From JBBQHX01 sp035306065 (GTDB lineage: Bacteria; Gemmatimonadota; Gemmatimonadetes; Gemmatimonadales; Gemmatimonadaceae), in NCBI GenBank assembly GCA_035306065.1, contig DATGOL010000113.1:18887-82886 (forward strand): a stretch of 64,000 nt of DNA. The letters are read 5' to 3'. The notes below the pieces were generated by a model. It was given only the letters and a program-made list of their open reading frames with translations, made no database searches and was not told the origin of the DNA. Both the position numbers and the translations under genes were made by a program. Positions 16,690 to 25,255 of this stretch are shown one piece after another; positions within the stretch are counted from its first letter, which is position 1, and every line of letters begins with the position of its first letter.

Positions 16690-17262
16690 ATGACCGCACC
16701 GGTGCAGACAGGCGATGCAGGTCCAGGAGGCTCTTCGATGCTGAGCGCTGCAGGGCTTCTCGCTGCGCTGCGGGCCGTGATGTCGCGTGAACTGGCGGCG
16801 GTCAGCCGTTCGGTAGCCGCGTACCAGGACGACGCGTCTCTCTGGCGGGAGATTCCGGGTGCACCGAACAGCGGTGGCACACTCGTCCTTCACCTCGTGG
16901 GCAACCTCAGGCACTTTGTGGGGAAGGGACTGGGAGGCACCGACTACGTTCGCGATCGTGAGGCGGAGTTCCGCGATCGCGGCCATACGCGAGATGAGCT
17001 GCTGGAGATGCTGGACATCACGGCTCGCGAGGTGGACAGCGCCCTCGCGATCATTGCACCCGATCTGCTCGGAAGCGAGCACGCCCTGCCGGCCGGCGGG
17101 TGGCTGGTGCGTAACGACGAACTTCTCCTTCATCTCGCCGCGCATCTTGCCTACCACCTCGGCCAGCTCGATTATCACCGACGGATAGCCACCGGCGAAC
17201 GACAGGGAGTTGAGGCCCTCCCGGTGGATGCCCTTCCGAGTGCCCGTCGACTGGACGGTTGA
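16690..17262 (+). CDS. DinB-family protein
   Basis: The product has 190 residues from ATG 16690, with AGGAGG at 16675-16680. It is helical, with SGGTLVLHLVGNLRHFVGKG and a C-terminal HLAAHLAYHLGQLDYHRR. These His clusters fit the metal-binding four-helix DinB/YfiT fold, whose members include thiol-dependent S-transferases such as those using bacillithiol or mycothiol. A bacillithiol gene (bshB1) lies elsewhere in the window. The substrate is not identifiable. Confidence 0.82.
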   Translation: MTAPVQTGDAGPGGSSMLSAAGLLAALRAVMSRELAAVSRSVAAYQDDASLWREIPGAPNSGGTLVLHLVGNLRHFVGKGLGGTDYVRDREAEFRDRGHTRDELLEMLDITAREVDSALAIIAPDLLGSEHALPAGGWLVRNDELLLHLAAHLAYHLGQLDYHRRIATGERQGVEALPVDALPSARRLDG

Positions 17263-17282
17263 CCACCGAAAGGAGGACGCTA

Positions 17283-17894
17283 ATGCCCCATCCGTCCGTG
17301 CTGGTGCGTGCCGCACGCCTTGGCCTGACCGGCCTTTGCGGAGCTCTCGTGATGGCCTGCGACAACGTTGGCAGGATTGGCGACGGGCTGGCGGACAAGC
17401 CGACGCCGCCAACCACGGCCCGCGAGCCGCTTACGCCCGGCGCGGCAGGTCTTGCATGGGCAGCGCCATCCACCGTTGGCGACTCCTGGGTGATTGGACC
17501 GCAGGGAATGGGGCCTCTGATGGTGGGAACCGCGTACCCGCCGGATGGCTCGTTCGTAACGACCTCCACGGAGGATGCCCGGTGCAGGGTAGTCACCCCG
17601 CCTGACGCGCCACCGGGGCTGGTAGCATGGGTTTGGCGCGGAAACATTGTCTCGCTGGTCGCATCCGAACCCGGTCCCCGACTGCTCGGCGGCGTTGAGG
17701 TTGGAACCGGTGAGGCCGAGTTGCGCAGACACTTCGTTGGTCGGCTGCAGGACGGCACCGGTGCGGAAAGCGGCTGGCTGTCCGAGGTGCGGCCGGAAAC
17801 ACTCTCCGGTTACCCCGTGGCTTTCGAAGTGATAGACGGGTACGTAAGCCGAATTCGCGTTGGAGCTCCGTCGCCCGGCGCGGATTGCAGGTGA
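17283..17894 (+). CDS. hypothetical lipoprotein
   Basis: The product has 203 residues. The ATG at 17283 has an AGGAGG ribosome site just upstream and gives a signal peptide ending in LVMAC, a lipobox. The mature part has a Pro-rich linker followed by a beta-rich region with VGDSWVIGPQGMGPLMVGT and a C-terminal GYPVAFEVIDGYVSRIRVG, which looks like a small ligand-binding or stress-sensor fold. I do not recognise a named family. It follows the DinB gene by 20 bases. Confidence 0.75.
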   Translation: MPHPSVLVRAARLGLTGLCGALVMACDNVGRIGDGLADKPTPPTTAREPLTPGAAGLAWAAPSTVGDSWVIGPQGMGPLMVGTAYPPDGSFVTTSTEDARCRVVTPPDAPPGLVAWVWRGNIVSLVASEPGPRLLGGVEVGTGEAELRRHFVGRLQDGTGAESGWLSEVRPETLSGYPVAFEVIDGYVSRIRVGAPSPGADCR

Positions 17895-17968
17895 CGGCTG
17901 GCGTGTCGTAAGGAGTGGGCGCCTGAACCGCGCTGAACTGCCCGATTAGCTGGCGCTGGATTGCGCAG

Positions 17969-18571
17969 TTAGCCCTGGGCTGACGCCCTGCGCCCTGAGC
18001 CCGACTGTGGATGGCTGCTGGTACGCCAGCTGAGGTTCCTCACCAGTTGCACGCGCCAATCGATGCGGAGATCGCGTCCTGCTGTGTAGCCGCGCGTCTG
18101 GAGCCATTCGAGCGTCCAGCGGAATCGCTCCTCGAGCTGTCCGGAACCTTCCGCGCCAGGCGGAACGGGCACCGTGAGCTCCACCCTGTTGAACGGACGA
18201 TCCGGCTTGTCTACGGTGGTTACCGTATGCCGGCGCAGTGAGAAATCCAGTACGCGCACGAGGTGTTCGAGTTGGCCGCGGATGCGCGTATTGCGCATTT
18301 CGTCAACGAAGCGGCCCAGCTTGCTCCGTTCCGATTCAACTTCCTTGCCCGTGTGAAGGGCGTCGAGCGCTGCGAAATAGGCGCGTCGGGCGCGTCGTTC
18401 TGCGGCCCAGCCCGATGGGGCCTTCCCGTCCCAGCAGGGTGGGCAGGGTATGCGGAACGAGAGTCCGCCGTCTGCACTACGCAGGCGGCAATAGACGGCT
18501 GGCGCCCTTGTGGGGCGCTTATCGGGGGATGCGGAGTACGTAGGCGGCGTGGAAGCGGTACTGTGTTGCAT
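17969..18571 (-). CDS. hypothetical protein
   Basis: The frame gives up to 200 residues. Codons show the strong G/C third-position bias of neighbouring genes, and the protein is plausible: ARRAYFAALDALHTGKEVES, then VDEMRNTRIRGQLEHLVRVL and a basic C-terminal half with FRWTLEWLQTRGYTAGRDL. There is no signal or membrane segment. Two Cys lie in PCPPCWDG. The start is uncertain because no ribosome site precedes 18571. The family is not recognised. Confidence 0.55.
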   Translation of the reverse strand: MQHSTASTPPTYSASPDKRPTRAPAVYCRLRSADGGLSFRIPCPPCWDGKAPSGWAAERRARRAYFAALDALHTGKEVESERSKLGRFVDEMRNTRIRGQLEHLVRVLDFSLRRHTVTTVDKPDRPFNRVELTVPVPPGAEGSGQLEERFRWTLEWLQTRGYTAGRDLRIDWRVQLVRNLSWRTSSHPQSGSGRRASAQG

Positions 18572-19284
18572 CAGTTACTGCGGGAGGTGCGGCGGATACA
18601 GATTGGACCGAGCGTTCGCTTCCGCTGGGACTCTGGAGAGCGTACGTGAGTGCGCTGCTGGCGTGTCTGCGAAGGGCTGCTTCGGCGGGTGGTATCTGGC
18701 GACGCATGCCCGGCTCCGCGGTGGGGTGTATCACGGACGCGGAACGTAGAATGCGAGTTCCGGACTCGCAAGCAGGGCAGCATGCCGACCCAACCAGCAT
18801 TCAGACGACGCTACGGCCCGTGCGATACTGCGCGGGGGGTTGGCGTAGCGGGAATGCCCCGAGTTGGTGCATGGGAAAAAAGCTAGCTCGGCTCTGGATG
18901 GGGCGCCAAGTCGGCTGAACGTCCCAATTGGTCCGGATTCTGGCGTGGAGGCGATCGAGCGGATCCTGGCGAGGCAGGGGCGTTCCTGCGGTCGTGGAGC
19001 GTTGCGCGGTGACAAGTCAGTTCGTCAAGCGTCGTGATGCGTTAGGTCCTGACGGCGCAGGCGAGAGGCGTGTTGCATGTCGAGGAATGGGAAAGCGGGG
19101 AGAGCCTCACCAGGCAGGGCGTGAGGGTTCCGGGAAACATTAAGAATTCTTAACGAGCGCGTGAGGCGCTGGGGCTCGCATTAATTCGCCGCACGATGTA
19201 CATTGGGGCGCGTTAATGTACGCCGGCCGCCTTACGGCCGTTCCTTCGGCCGGCGAGAGTCCCCCTCAGAAGGAGAGAGCTTCC
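18572..19284 (+). other. gene-poor region of about 0.7 kb
   Basis: No convincing gene is visible on either strand: open frames are short, overlapping and of mixed codon character. The stretch contains a 14-base palindrome near its right end (separate entry) and a short plus-strand frame (18867-19037) discussed under rejected items. No tRNA, tmRNA or RNase P landmarks were found by eye. Confidence 0.5.
19140..19153. repeat. perfect 14-base palindrome
   Basis: TTAAGAATTCTTAA is a perfect AT-only-flanked palindrome in GC-rich surroundings, 132 bases before the H1-like gene at 19285. It could be an operator for a dimeric regulator. The flanks show no direct repeat. Confidence 0.5.
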
Positions 19285-19710
19285 ATGGCGAAAGCCGCAA
19301 AGGGTACCCGGAAGAGCACGGCGAAGAAGGCGGTGAAGAAGGCAGCCAAGAAGGCCGTCAAGCGCACTGCAAAGTCGTCGATGGCTCCGGCAAAGCGCGC
19401 CCGTAAGGCGACCAAGGCGACCAAGGCGACCAGAGCGACCAAGGCGACCAGGGCCACCAAGACAGCCGCCAAGTCTACCGCGAGAAAGGTTCCAACCCGG
19501 AAGATTCCGGGTATCAGCCGCGTGGATCAGGACAGCACCCGGACGCACGGATGGGTAGTGCGCCTCAACTATGAGCAGACGGCGAACGGCTGGCGTCCGA
19601 AGCATACGGCGTACTTCGGCGATGCCACCCATGGCGGCACGAACAAGTCCCTGGCAGCTGCCGAGGACTACCTGAAGAAGATCAAGAAGACTCCGAAGAA
19701 GGGCAAGTAA
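19285..19710 (+). CDS. histone H1-like tail fused to an AP2-like DNA-binding domain
   Basis: The product has 141 residues from ATG 19285, with AAGGAGAG upstream; the longer frame 5' is not needed. Residues 1-80 are almost only Lys, Ala, Thr and Arg, with a three-residue repeat of the type KAT/RAT, like bacterial histone H1 homologues. The C-terminal 60 residues are different and folded-looking: RVDQDSTRTHGWVVRLNYEQ, HTAYFGDATHGG and a final helix SLAAAEDYLKKIKK. That strand-strand-strand-helix pattern resembles the AP2/integrase N-terminal DNA-binding fold. It is likely a nucleoid protein. A strong terminator follows. Confidence 0.82.
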   Translation: MAKAAKGTRKSTAKKAVKKAAKKAVKRTAKSSMAPAKRARKATKATKATRATKATRATKTAAKSTARKVPTRKIPGISRVDQDSTRTHGWVVRLNYEQTANGWRPKHTAYFGDATHGGTNKSLAAAEDYLKKIKKTPKKGK

Positions 19711-19716
19711 CTGCGA

Positions 19717-19747
19717 AGGGGCTGGCGCGTGATGCGCCAGCCCCTTT
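19717..19747 (+). terminator. strong rho-independent terminator
   Basis: A perfect 12-base stem (19717-19728 with 19734-19745) with loop GTGAT is followed by TTTGT. It starts seven bases after the stop of the H1-like gene and is nearly symmetric, so it may also serve the convergent gene ending at 19795. Confidence 0.88.
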
Positions 19748-19794
19748 GTCGTTCGGGGTGGTTCGGGATGACTGTGGCGGCGTGTGGCAGCACC

Positions 19795-19998
19795 CTACCG
19801 CTTCCGCGCCCCTCCTCGACGCCCAGTCGCTCCCTTTCGCACCACCTCGTCAAGCGCTGTTGCCTGATTCCGCAGCAATGCCTTGCTCTTCAGCGTCCGG
19901 CGCTTGCTGTCGGACAAATCCGACTCGGCAGACCGCGGAACCTGCCCGTCCCGCAGCCGCTCGAACATCCGCTGGTCCTTCTCTGTCCACGTCGACAT
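19795..19998 (-). CDS. small basic hypothetical protein
   Basis: The product has 67 residues from the ATG at 19998, which has AGGAG seven bases upstream on the minus strand. It begins MSTWTEKDQRMFERLRDG, continues with SDSKRRTLKSKALLRNQA and ends in a Gly/Arg-rich basic tail. The WTEKDxRMxE start resembles small proteins often annotated as plasmid-stabilisation or growth-related factors, but the match is too weak to name it. Confidence 0.65.
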   Translation of the reverse strand: MSTWTEKDQRMFERLRDGQVPRSAESDLSDSKRRTLKSKALLRNQATALDEVVRKGATGRRGGARKR

Positions 19999-20285
19999 TT
20001 GAGTTCTCCTGACCGTTGCGCCGGCACCTCCCGCCACTTCGGTCGTCTTGCCGATTTACACGCTGCGATTCCTCAGGCCGTACTCTGCAGTGCGTGCTCC
20101 GGTTGCAGACATTCGCTGCAAGAATCGGGCTGCAGGTCCGACGCCGAATACTCTCGCTGACAGCCTCTGCAAGCGCTCTCGATCGTGAAACGAGTGGGTC
20201 ACAACCCGGTCGCCGTTCACGGTACCGCGCGGCGAGCAGCCAATTGTCCCGGCTGCCGCGCATCCCGCCGGCCGGCCATCTGTTA

Positions 20286-20317
20286 GTTTGAATGGTGTAC
20301 CCTGCACCCATTCAAAC
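20286..20317 (+). repeat. inverted repeat directly before the transaldolase start
   Basis: GTTTGAATGG (20286-20295) and CCATTCAAAC (20308-20317) are a perfect 10-base inverted repeat with a 12-base spacer, ending five bases before the ATG at 20323. No Shine-Dalgarno is visible outside it. It may be an operator or a hairpin that controls initiation on the tal message. Confidence 0.6.
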
Positions 20318-20322
20318 ACGCC

Positions 20323-21453
20323 ATGTCTGATCGTCTGCAAAGACTTCACGACGCCGGACAGTCCATCTGGCTCGACTTCATCGATCGCAGCATGCTCGCC
20401 GCAGGCGACCTTGCCCGCATGACCCGGGAAGATTCCATCACCGGGGTCACCTCGAATCCAACGATCTTTCAGAAGGCGCTCGCGGAAGGCAACGCTTACG
20501 ACGAGCAACTGGCATCGCTGTCGCCCGATCTCAGCCCGCTCCAGCTATTCGAGCAGATTGCCGCAGAAGACGTTCGCCGTGCATGCGACGACCTTCGCGA
20601 GGTGTATGACCGCACCGGCGGCCAGGACGGCTTCGTTTCGCTGGAGGTATCTCCAACGGTAGCCACTGACACCGCAGCGACGGTTGCCGAGGCGGGCAGG
20701 CTCTGGGCGCTGGTGGACAGGCCGAACCTTCTCATCAAGGTGCCCGGCACCGAGGAAGGCGCGGTTGCGGTTCGCGCGCTCATAGACGCCGGGATCAGCG
20801 TCAACATTACACTGCTCTTTTCGGTGGACGCTCACCGCCGCGTAATCGAGGCATACCTGGAAGGGCTCGAGGCGCGCGCGCGCCGTAACGAGCCGATCGA
20901 TCGTATTGCATCCGTTGCCAGCTTCTTCGTGAGTCGCGTTGACACCGAGGTGGACAAGCGTCTCGGGGAACTGATGGCTACCGCGTCTGACGATTCGTCG
21001 CGTGCGGCACTGGCTGCCCTTCGCGGACGCACCGCGGTGGCCAACGCCAAGCTTGCCTATCGCCTGTTCCAGGCGATGTTCCGCGGCGCCAGGTGGGAGA
21101 ATCTGCGCACTCGCGGAGCCATGCCGCAAAGGCCGCTCTGGGCGAGCACCAGCACCAAGAATCCCGCCTACCGCGACGTGATGTACGTTGAGGAGCTCAT
21201 CGGGCCCGAAACCGTGAACACCATGCCGCCGGCAACCGTCGAAGCCTTCCGCGACCACGGCGAGGTGCGCCGCACCATAGACGTCAACGTGGACGAGGCC
21301 GTTCGCACCATGCAGGCAATCGAGGACGCCGGCATCTCCATGAAGGACGTCACCGACAAGCTGCTGCACGACGGACTCGCCTCTTTCCAGAAGTCCTTCG
21401 ACGATCTGCTCGCCGGACTCGAAGCCACGCGAACTCGCGTTGCCACTGTTTGA
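20323..21453 (+). CDS. tal: transaldolase
   Basis: This enzyme transfers dihydroxyacetone units between sugar phosphates in the pentose phosphate pathway, forming a Schiff base on a Lys. The 376 residues match the longer transaldolases: SNPTIFQKAL near residue 46, the active-site Lys in LLIKVPGTEEG near residue 139, ISVNITLLFSVDAH, and a C-terminal half with WASTSTKNPAYRDVMYVEEL. It is the first of four sugar-phosphate genes in a row (tal, pyk, a hydrolase, pgi). Confidence 0.95.
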   Translation: MSDRLQRLHDAGQSIWLDFIDRSMLAAGDLARMTREDSITGVTSNPTIFQKALAEGNAYDEQLASLSPDLSPLQLFEQIAAEDVRRACDDLREVYDRTGGQDGFVSLEVSPTVATDTAATVAEAGRLWALVDRPNLLIKVPGTEEGAVAVRALIDAGISVNITLLFSVDAHRRVIEAYLEGLEARARRNEPIDRIASVASFFVSRVDTEVDKRLGELMATASDDSSRAALAALRGRTAVANAKLAYRLFQAMFRGARWENLRTRGAMPQRPLWASTSTKNPAYRDVMYVEELIGPETVNTMPPATVEAFRDHGEVRRTIDVNVDEAVRTMQAIEDAGISMKDVTDKLLHDGLASFQKSFDDLLAGLEATRTRVATV

Positions 21454-21524
21454 GACAACGATGCGCCGCCCACTCGGGCGGCGCATCGCACACACCCCCC
21501 GACATCACCGTGCAGTCGCGAAGC

Positions 21525-22985
21525 ATGACCGGTGCTGCAGGTGCCCAAATCTCCTTCACTAAACGCACACACGTGAAGCAGCAACGCATTCCACGTACAA
21601 AAATCGTCTGTACACTCGGCCCGTCATCCGATTCGCCGGAAGGCATCCGTGCGCTAATCGAAGAAGGGCTGGATGTAGCCAGAATCAACTTCTCGCACGG
21701 CACCCAGGAACAGCATGCCCGAACCGTCAGGCGCGTTCGAGAGATTGCCGGCGAGCTGGACCGCCCGGTGGCAATACTCGGCGACCTGCAGGGACCTCGC
21801 ATCCGCATTGGAGAGCTGCACGAGTCGCAGCGGCTCGACATCGGGCAGGAAGTTCGGCTGGTGTTCGAGGAGAACGCCAGGGAAGGGGACATTCCCGTCA
21901 CCTACGCGCACCTGGCCGATGATGTCCAGGCCGGTGACAGGATTCTGATCAACGACGGGCTGATAGAGCTGGTGGCATACGCCATTGCGGATGGGCGCGT
22001 GCTCGCTCGGGTGCTGCACGGCGGTGAGGTGTCCAGCCACAAGGGGCTGAACCTCCCGGGTGTGGATGTGTCGGCCAGTTCGCTCACCGACAAGGACCGC
22101 GCTGACATCGCCTTTGCGATCGAGCATGAGCTGGACTTCCTGGCACTCAGCTTCGTGAGGCGGGCATCGGACATCGAAGAGCTTCGCGAGCTCATTCCCT
22201 CCGCCATGCTCGTGGTGGCGAAGATCGAGAAGGACAATGCCCTGTCCAGCATCGAAGCCATCGTCTCAGCATCCGATGCGGTAATGGTCGCCCGCGGCGA
22301 CCTGGGCGTTGAGTTGCCGTTCGAGGAAGTACCGCTCGCGCAGAAGAGGATCATTGCCGTGGCCAATCGACTCGCCCGACCGGTGATTACGGCAACACAG
22401 ATGCTCGAATCAATGATCACGCACCCTCGTCCCACCCGGGCGGAGGCGAGCGATGTGGCCAACGCAATTCTGGATGGCACTGACGCCGTGATGCTCTCCG
22501 CAGAGACCGCTGCAGGCGCCTTCCCGCGCCTGGCAGTCGCTGCAATGCGAAGAATCATCCTGGAGGTGGAGGAGCATTCGCCGAACGCCCCTCGCGAAGA
22601 GCGACGGAAGTCGGGCACCGTGGCGAGTACGTCCGAAACCATTGCGGTGGCTGCCCAGATATCCGCTGCAATGACGGGTGCACCCGCCATCGTCCCCTTC
22701 ACGAAGAGCGGAGTTACCGCGCGTGTGGTTGCGTCGCGCCGTCCGGCGGTTCCGATAGTTGCGCTCACGGATGATCAGCGTGTATATCGTCAACTTGCAC
22801 TGGTCTGGGGGGCCATTCCCGTGCTCGTTGCACACTGCGACCACTACGACGAAATGTGGGGGCTCGCGCGCGCTGCGGTGCAGAGGCTCGGAATCGCGGC
22901 GCCGGGCGACAGGGTAATCGTTACGGCGGGCGTGCCTTTCGACGTGCCCGGCACCACGAACCTGCTGAAGTTCGAAACCGTGTGA
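21525..22985 (+). CDS. pyk: pyruvate kinase
   Basis: This enzyme converts phosphoenolpyruvate and ADP to pyruvate and ATP in glycolysis. It has about 486 residues from ATG 21525; a GTG at 21573 just before RTKIVCTLGPSS is an alternative, and neither has a clear ribosome site. Conserved blocks are INFSHGTQEQH, GDLQGPRIRIGEL, VVAKIEKDNAL, VARGDLGVELPFEEV and ITATQMLESMI. A C-terminal regulatory domain has VPFTKSGVTARVVA. It follows tal closely and is probably co-transcribed. Confidence 0.95.
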   Translation: MTGAAGAQISFTKRTHVKQQRIPRTKIVCTLGPSSDSPEGIRALIEEGLDVARINFSHGTQEQHARTVRRVREIAGELDRPVAILGDLQGPRIRIGELHESQRLDIGQEVRLVFEENAREGDIPVTYAHLADDVQAGDRILINDGLIELVAYAIADGRVLARVLHGGEVSSHKGLNLPGVDVSASSLTDKDRADIAFAIEHELDFLALSFVRRASDIEELRELIPSAMLVVAKIEKDNALSSIEAIVSASDAVMVARGDLGVELPFEEVPLAQKRIIAVANRLARPVITATQMLESMITHPRPTRAEASDVANAILDGTDAVMLSAETAAGAFPRLAVAAMRRIILEVEEHSPNAPREERRKSGTVASTSETIAVAAQISAAMTGAPAIVPFTKSGVTARVVASRRPAVPIVALTDDQRVYRQLALVWGAIPVLVAHCDHYDEMWGLARAAVQRLGIAAPGDRVIVTAGVPFDVPGTTNLLKFETV

Positions 22986-22992
22986 GGTAGCA

Positions 22993-23778
22993 TTGCGTCT
23001 GATCTTTCTCGGAACGGGCACGAGCTTCGGCGTGCCGCAGGTTGGTTGCAGCTGCGCAGTCTGCAGCTCGCCCGATCCGCGGGATCGTCGCACGCGCTGC
23101 AGCATTGTCGTTGAGTCGGAACGGGGAACACGCATCCTGGTTGACACCGCGCCCGAGCTGCGTCTGCAGCTCGTTACCAACCGAATCAGTCGCGTGGATG
23201 CACTTTTCTTCACGCATGATCACGCCGATCACACCCACGGCCTGGACGACATTCGCGCGCTCTCCATGATCCGTGATGCTCCGCTTCCCCTGTACGGATC
23301 GCAGCACACCCTCGACAGCCTCACGCGAAAATTCTCCTACATCTTCGACGACGACGTTCGCCCGCTGCCCGGCACGTCAAAGCCCGAAGCAAGTATGAAA
23401 GTGATAGCTGCGGGTGATGCGGTTCGTGTTGCGGACCTGGAAGTGAAGGCCGCTGCAGTGCCGCACGGGCACGCTGAAGTACTGGCGTATCGCTTCGGAC
23501 CGCTCGCCTACGTGACTGACGCGAAGTCGGTACCGCCCGAGACCCTCGACCTCATGCGCGGAGCGAAGGTTCTCGTTCTGAACGCGCTGCTCCGTACGAG
23601 CCACCCCACGCATCTCAGCATTCCGGAAGCCGTTGACGTTGCGCGCGAGATCGGCGCCGAACGTACGTTCTTCACGCATCTCACGCACGAAACGAGTCAT
23701 GCAGACCTCGAGTCGGAGCTGCCGGAAGGTATTGAACCGGCATTCGACGGCATGACGATAAGAATTGAGGAGGATTGA
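22993..23778 (+). CDS. metallo-beta-lactamase-fold hydrolase, PhnP-like
   Basis: The product has 261 residues and a TTG start seven bases after pyk. The metal site FFTHDHADHTHGLDD is the HxHxDH signature, with later ligand His in VPHGHAE and THLTHETSH. A Cys-rich loop GCSCAVCSSPDP near residues 18-29 matches the extra zinc site of PhnP, a cyclic-phosphate phosphodiesterase. Its position between pyruvate kinase and pgi suggests clean-up of a cyclic or misphosphorylated sugar, but that is inference. Confidence 0.87.
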   Translation: MRLIFLGTGTSFGVPQVGCSCAVCSSPDPRDRRTRCSIVVESERGTRILVDTAPELRLQLVTNRISRVDALFFTHDHADHTHGLDDIRALSMIRDAPLPLYGSQHTLDSLTRKFSYIFDDDVRPLPGTSKPEASMKVIAAGDAVRVADLEVKAAAVPHGHAEVLAYRFGPLAYVTDAKSVPPETLDLMRGAKVLVLNALLRTSHPTHLSIPEAVDVAREIGAERTFFTHLTHETSHADLESELPEGIEPAFDGMTIRIEED

Positions 23779-23781
23779 AGC

Positions 23782-25164
23782 GTGGAAATCCGGATCGACT
23801 ACACGAACATGATGGCCGCGGCTGTGTCGGGCGGCCTGGAAGCCGATGACTGGCGTGAGGCAGGGGAGGCGTTCCGCGCGAGCCGTGCGCGCGTCAACGA
23901 GCGCGATGTGCGCGGTGAGCTCGGGTTCCTTCACCTGCCCGAACGAGACGCGCTCCGGCAGGCATGCGAGACTACGGCCGGCGAAATGCGCCCTGACGTG
24001 GACGATGTAGTCGTACTTGGAATCGGCGGCTCCGCGCTCGGGCCGATAGCACTGCGCACAGCACTCCTGGAGCCCGGCTGGAACCTGCTGACCAGGAGCG
24101 CTCGAAATGGCTTGCCTCGCCTTCACGTTCTCGACAACGTGGATCCCGCAACAATCGCCGGTACACTCGACAGGGTGGATATCGCCCGCACTCTCTTCAT
24201 CGTAACGTCGAAGAGTGGTGGCACGGCGGAAACGATGGCGCAGTTCCTCGTTGCGAATGACCGCGTGCGGGCAGCCGGCCTGCCGGTGCGCAATCACTTC
24301 GTTTTCATCACCGATCCCGATAAGGGCGCACTCCGTGCGCTCGCAGCGTCGGAAGGCATTCGCGCGCTGGAGATTCCCGCAGACGTGGGCGGTCGCTTCA
24401 GCGTTCTCACACCCGTAGGACTGTTTCCCGCCGCCATGACGGGAATTGATATCGGCGCACTTCTGCGTGGCGCAGCGATCATGCGTGACCGCTGCGCCAC
24501 CGATGTCCTTTCGGAAAATCCCGCAGGTGCCTACGCAACATTGCAATGGCTTGCCCACACAAAGCTCGGCAAGTCCATGCACGTATGCATGCCGTACAGC
24601 GATTCGCTGCGGGACATTGCCGACTGGTTCGTGCAACTCTGGGCGGAGAGCCTTGGTAAGGTTCGCCCGGATGGCACCAGTGTGGGGCCAACGCCGATCG
24701 CCGCGTTAGGGGCAACCGACCAGCACAGCCAGGTGCAGCTGTTCATGGAGGGGCCGGCTGACAAGACGGTGAGCTTCCTGGCGGTGGGATCACGAAGCGG
24801 CGATGTGGAAATTCCCTCCGCCTTCCCCGACGTCAGAGAACTCGCATATCTCGGCGGTCACACACTCGGCGCATTGCTCGATATCGAGCAGCGCGCAACG
24901 GCTGGAGCACTCGCCAGGCGGGGTCGCCCGAACCTGACCATTACGATGGGCAAGGTGGACGCGGAGCACCTGGGCGCCCTCTTCATGTTCTTTGAACTGG
25001 CCACGGCCTACGCGGGCGAGCTTTACGGAGTGAACGCCTACGACCAGCCCGGGGTGGAGTTGGGAAAGCAATTTGCGTACGCCATGCTCGGACGCCCGGA
25101 CGCGCAGGCCGCGCGAGAAGAATGGGACCGCTTGCCGAAACCCGATCCTTCGCGCACGATTTGA
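23782..25164 (+). CDS. pgi: glucose-6-phosphate isomerase
   Basis: This enzyme interconverts glucose 6-phosphate and fructose 6-phosphate. It has 460 residues and a GTG start preceded by GAGGAGG, three bases after the hydrolase gene. Motifs are GIGGSALGPIALRTALL, VTSKSGGTAETMAQF, GGRFSVLTPVGLFPAAMTG, LWAESLGKVRPDGTSVGP and ATDQHSQVQLFMEGP. The length fits the shorter bacterial PGI group. It is the last gene of the glycolytic/pentose set. Confidence 0.95.
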   Translation: MEIRIDYTNMMAAAVSGGLEADDWREAGEAFRASRARVNERDVRGELGFLHLPERDALRQACETTAGEMRPDVDDVVVLGIGGSALGPIALRTALLEPGWNLLTRSARNGLPRLHVLDNVDPATIAGTLDRVDIARTLFIVTSKSGGTAETMAQFLVANDRVRAAGLPVRNHFVFITDPDKGALRALAASEGIRALEIPADVGGRFSVLTPVGLFPAAMTGIDIGALLRGAAIMRDRCATDVLSENPAGAYATLQWLAHTKLGKSMHVCMPYSDSLRDIADWFVQLWAESLGKVRPDGTSVGPTPIAALGATDQHSQVQLFMEGPADKTVSFLAVGSRSGDVEIPSAFPDVRELAYLGGHTLGALLDIEQRATAGALARRGRPNLTITMGKVDAEHLGALFMFFELATAYAGELYGVNAYDQPGVELGKQFAYAMLGRPDAQAAREEWDRLPKPDPSRTI

Positions 25165-25255
25165 GTCGAGCGGAATCGGACGTCCCGCGCCCGAGCGGAA
25201 ACTCCAGCAACTCGTGCGCTCAATCTCGCAGGGGAAAGGGCCTGAGCGGAGCAGA

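Noticed and set aside
18867..19037. Short plus-strand frame (about 56 codons) in the gene-poor stretch
   Set aside because: The translation is plausible in its second half (VEAIERILARQGR) but has a GTG start without ribosome site, is below a safe length and lacks homologous features; kept only as a remnant possibility.
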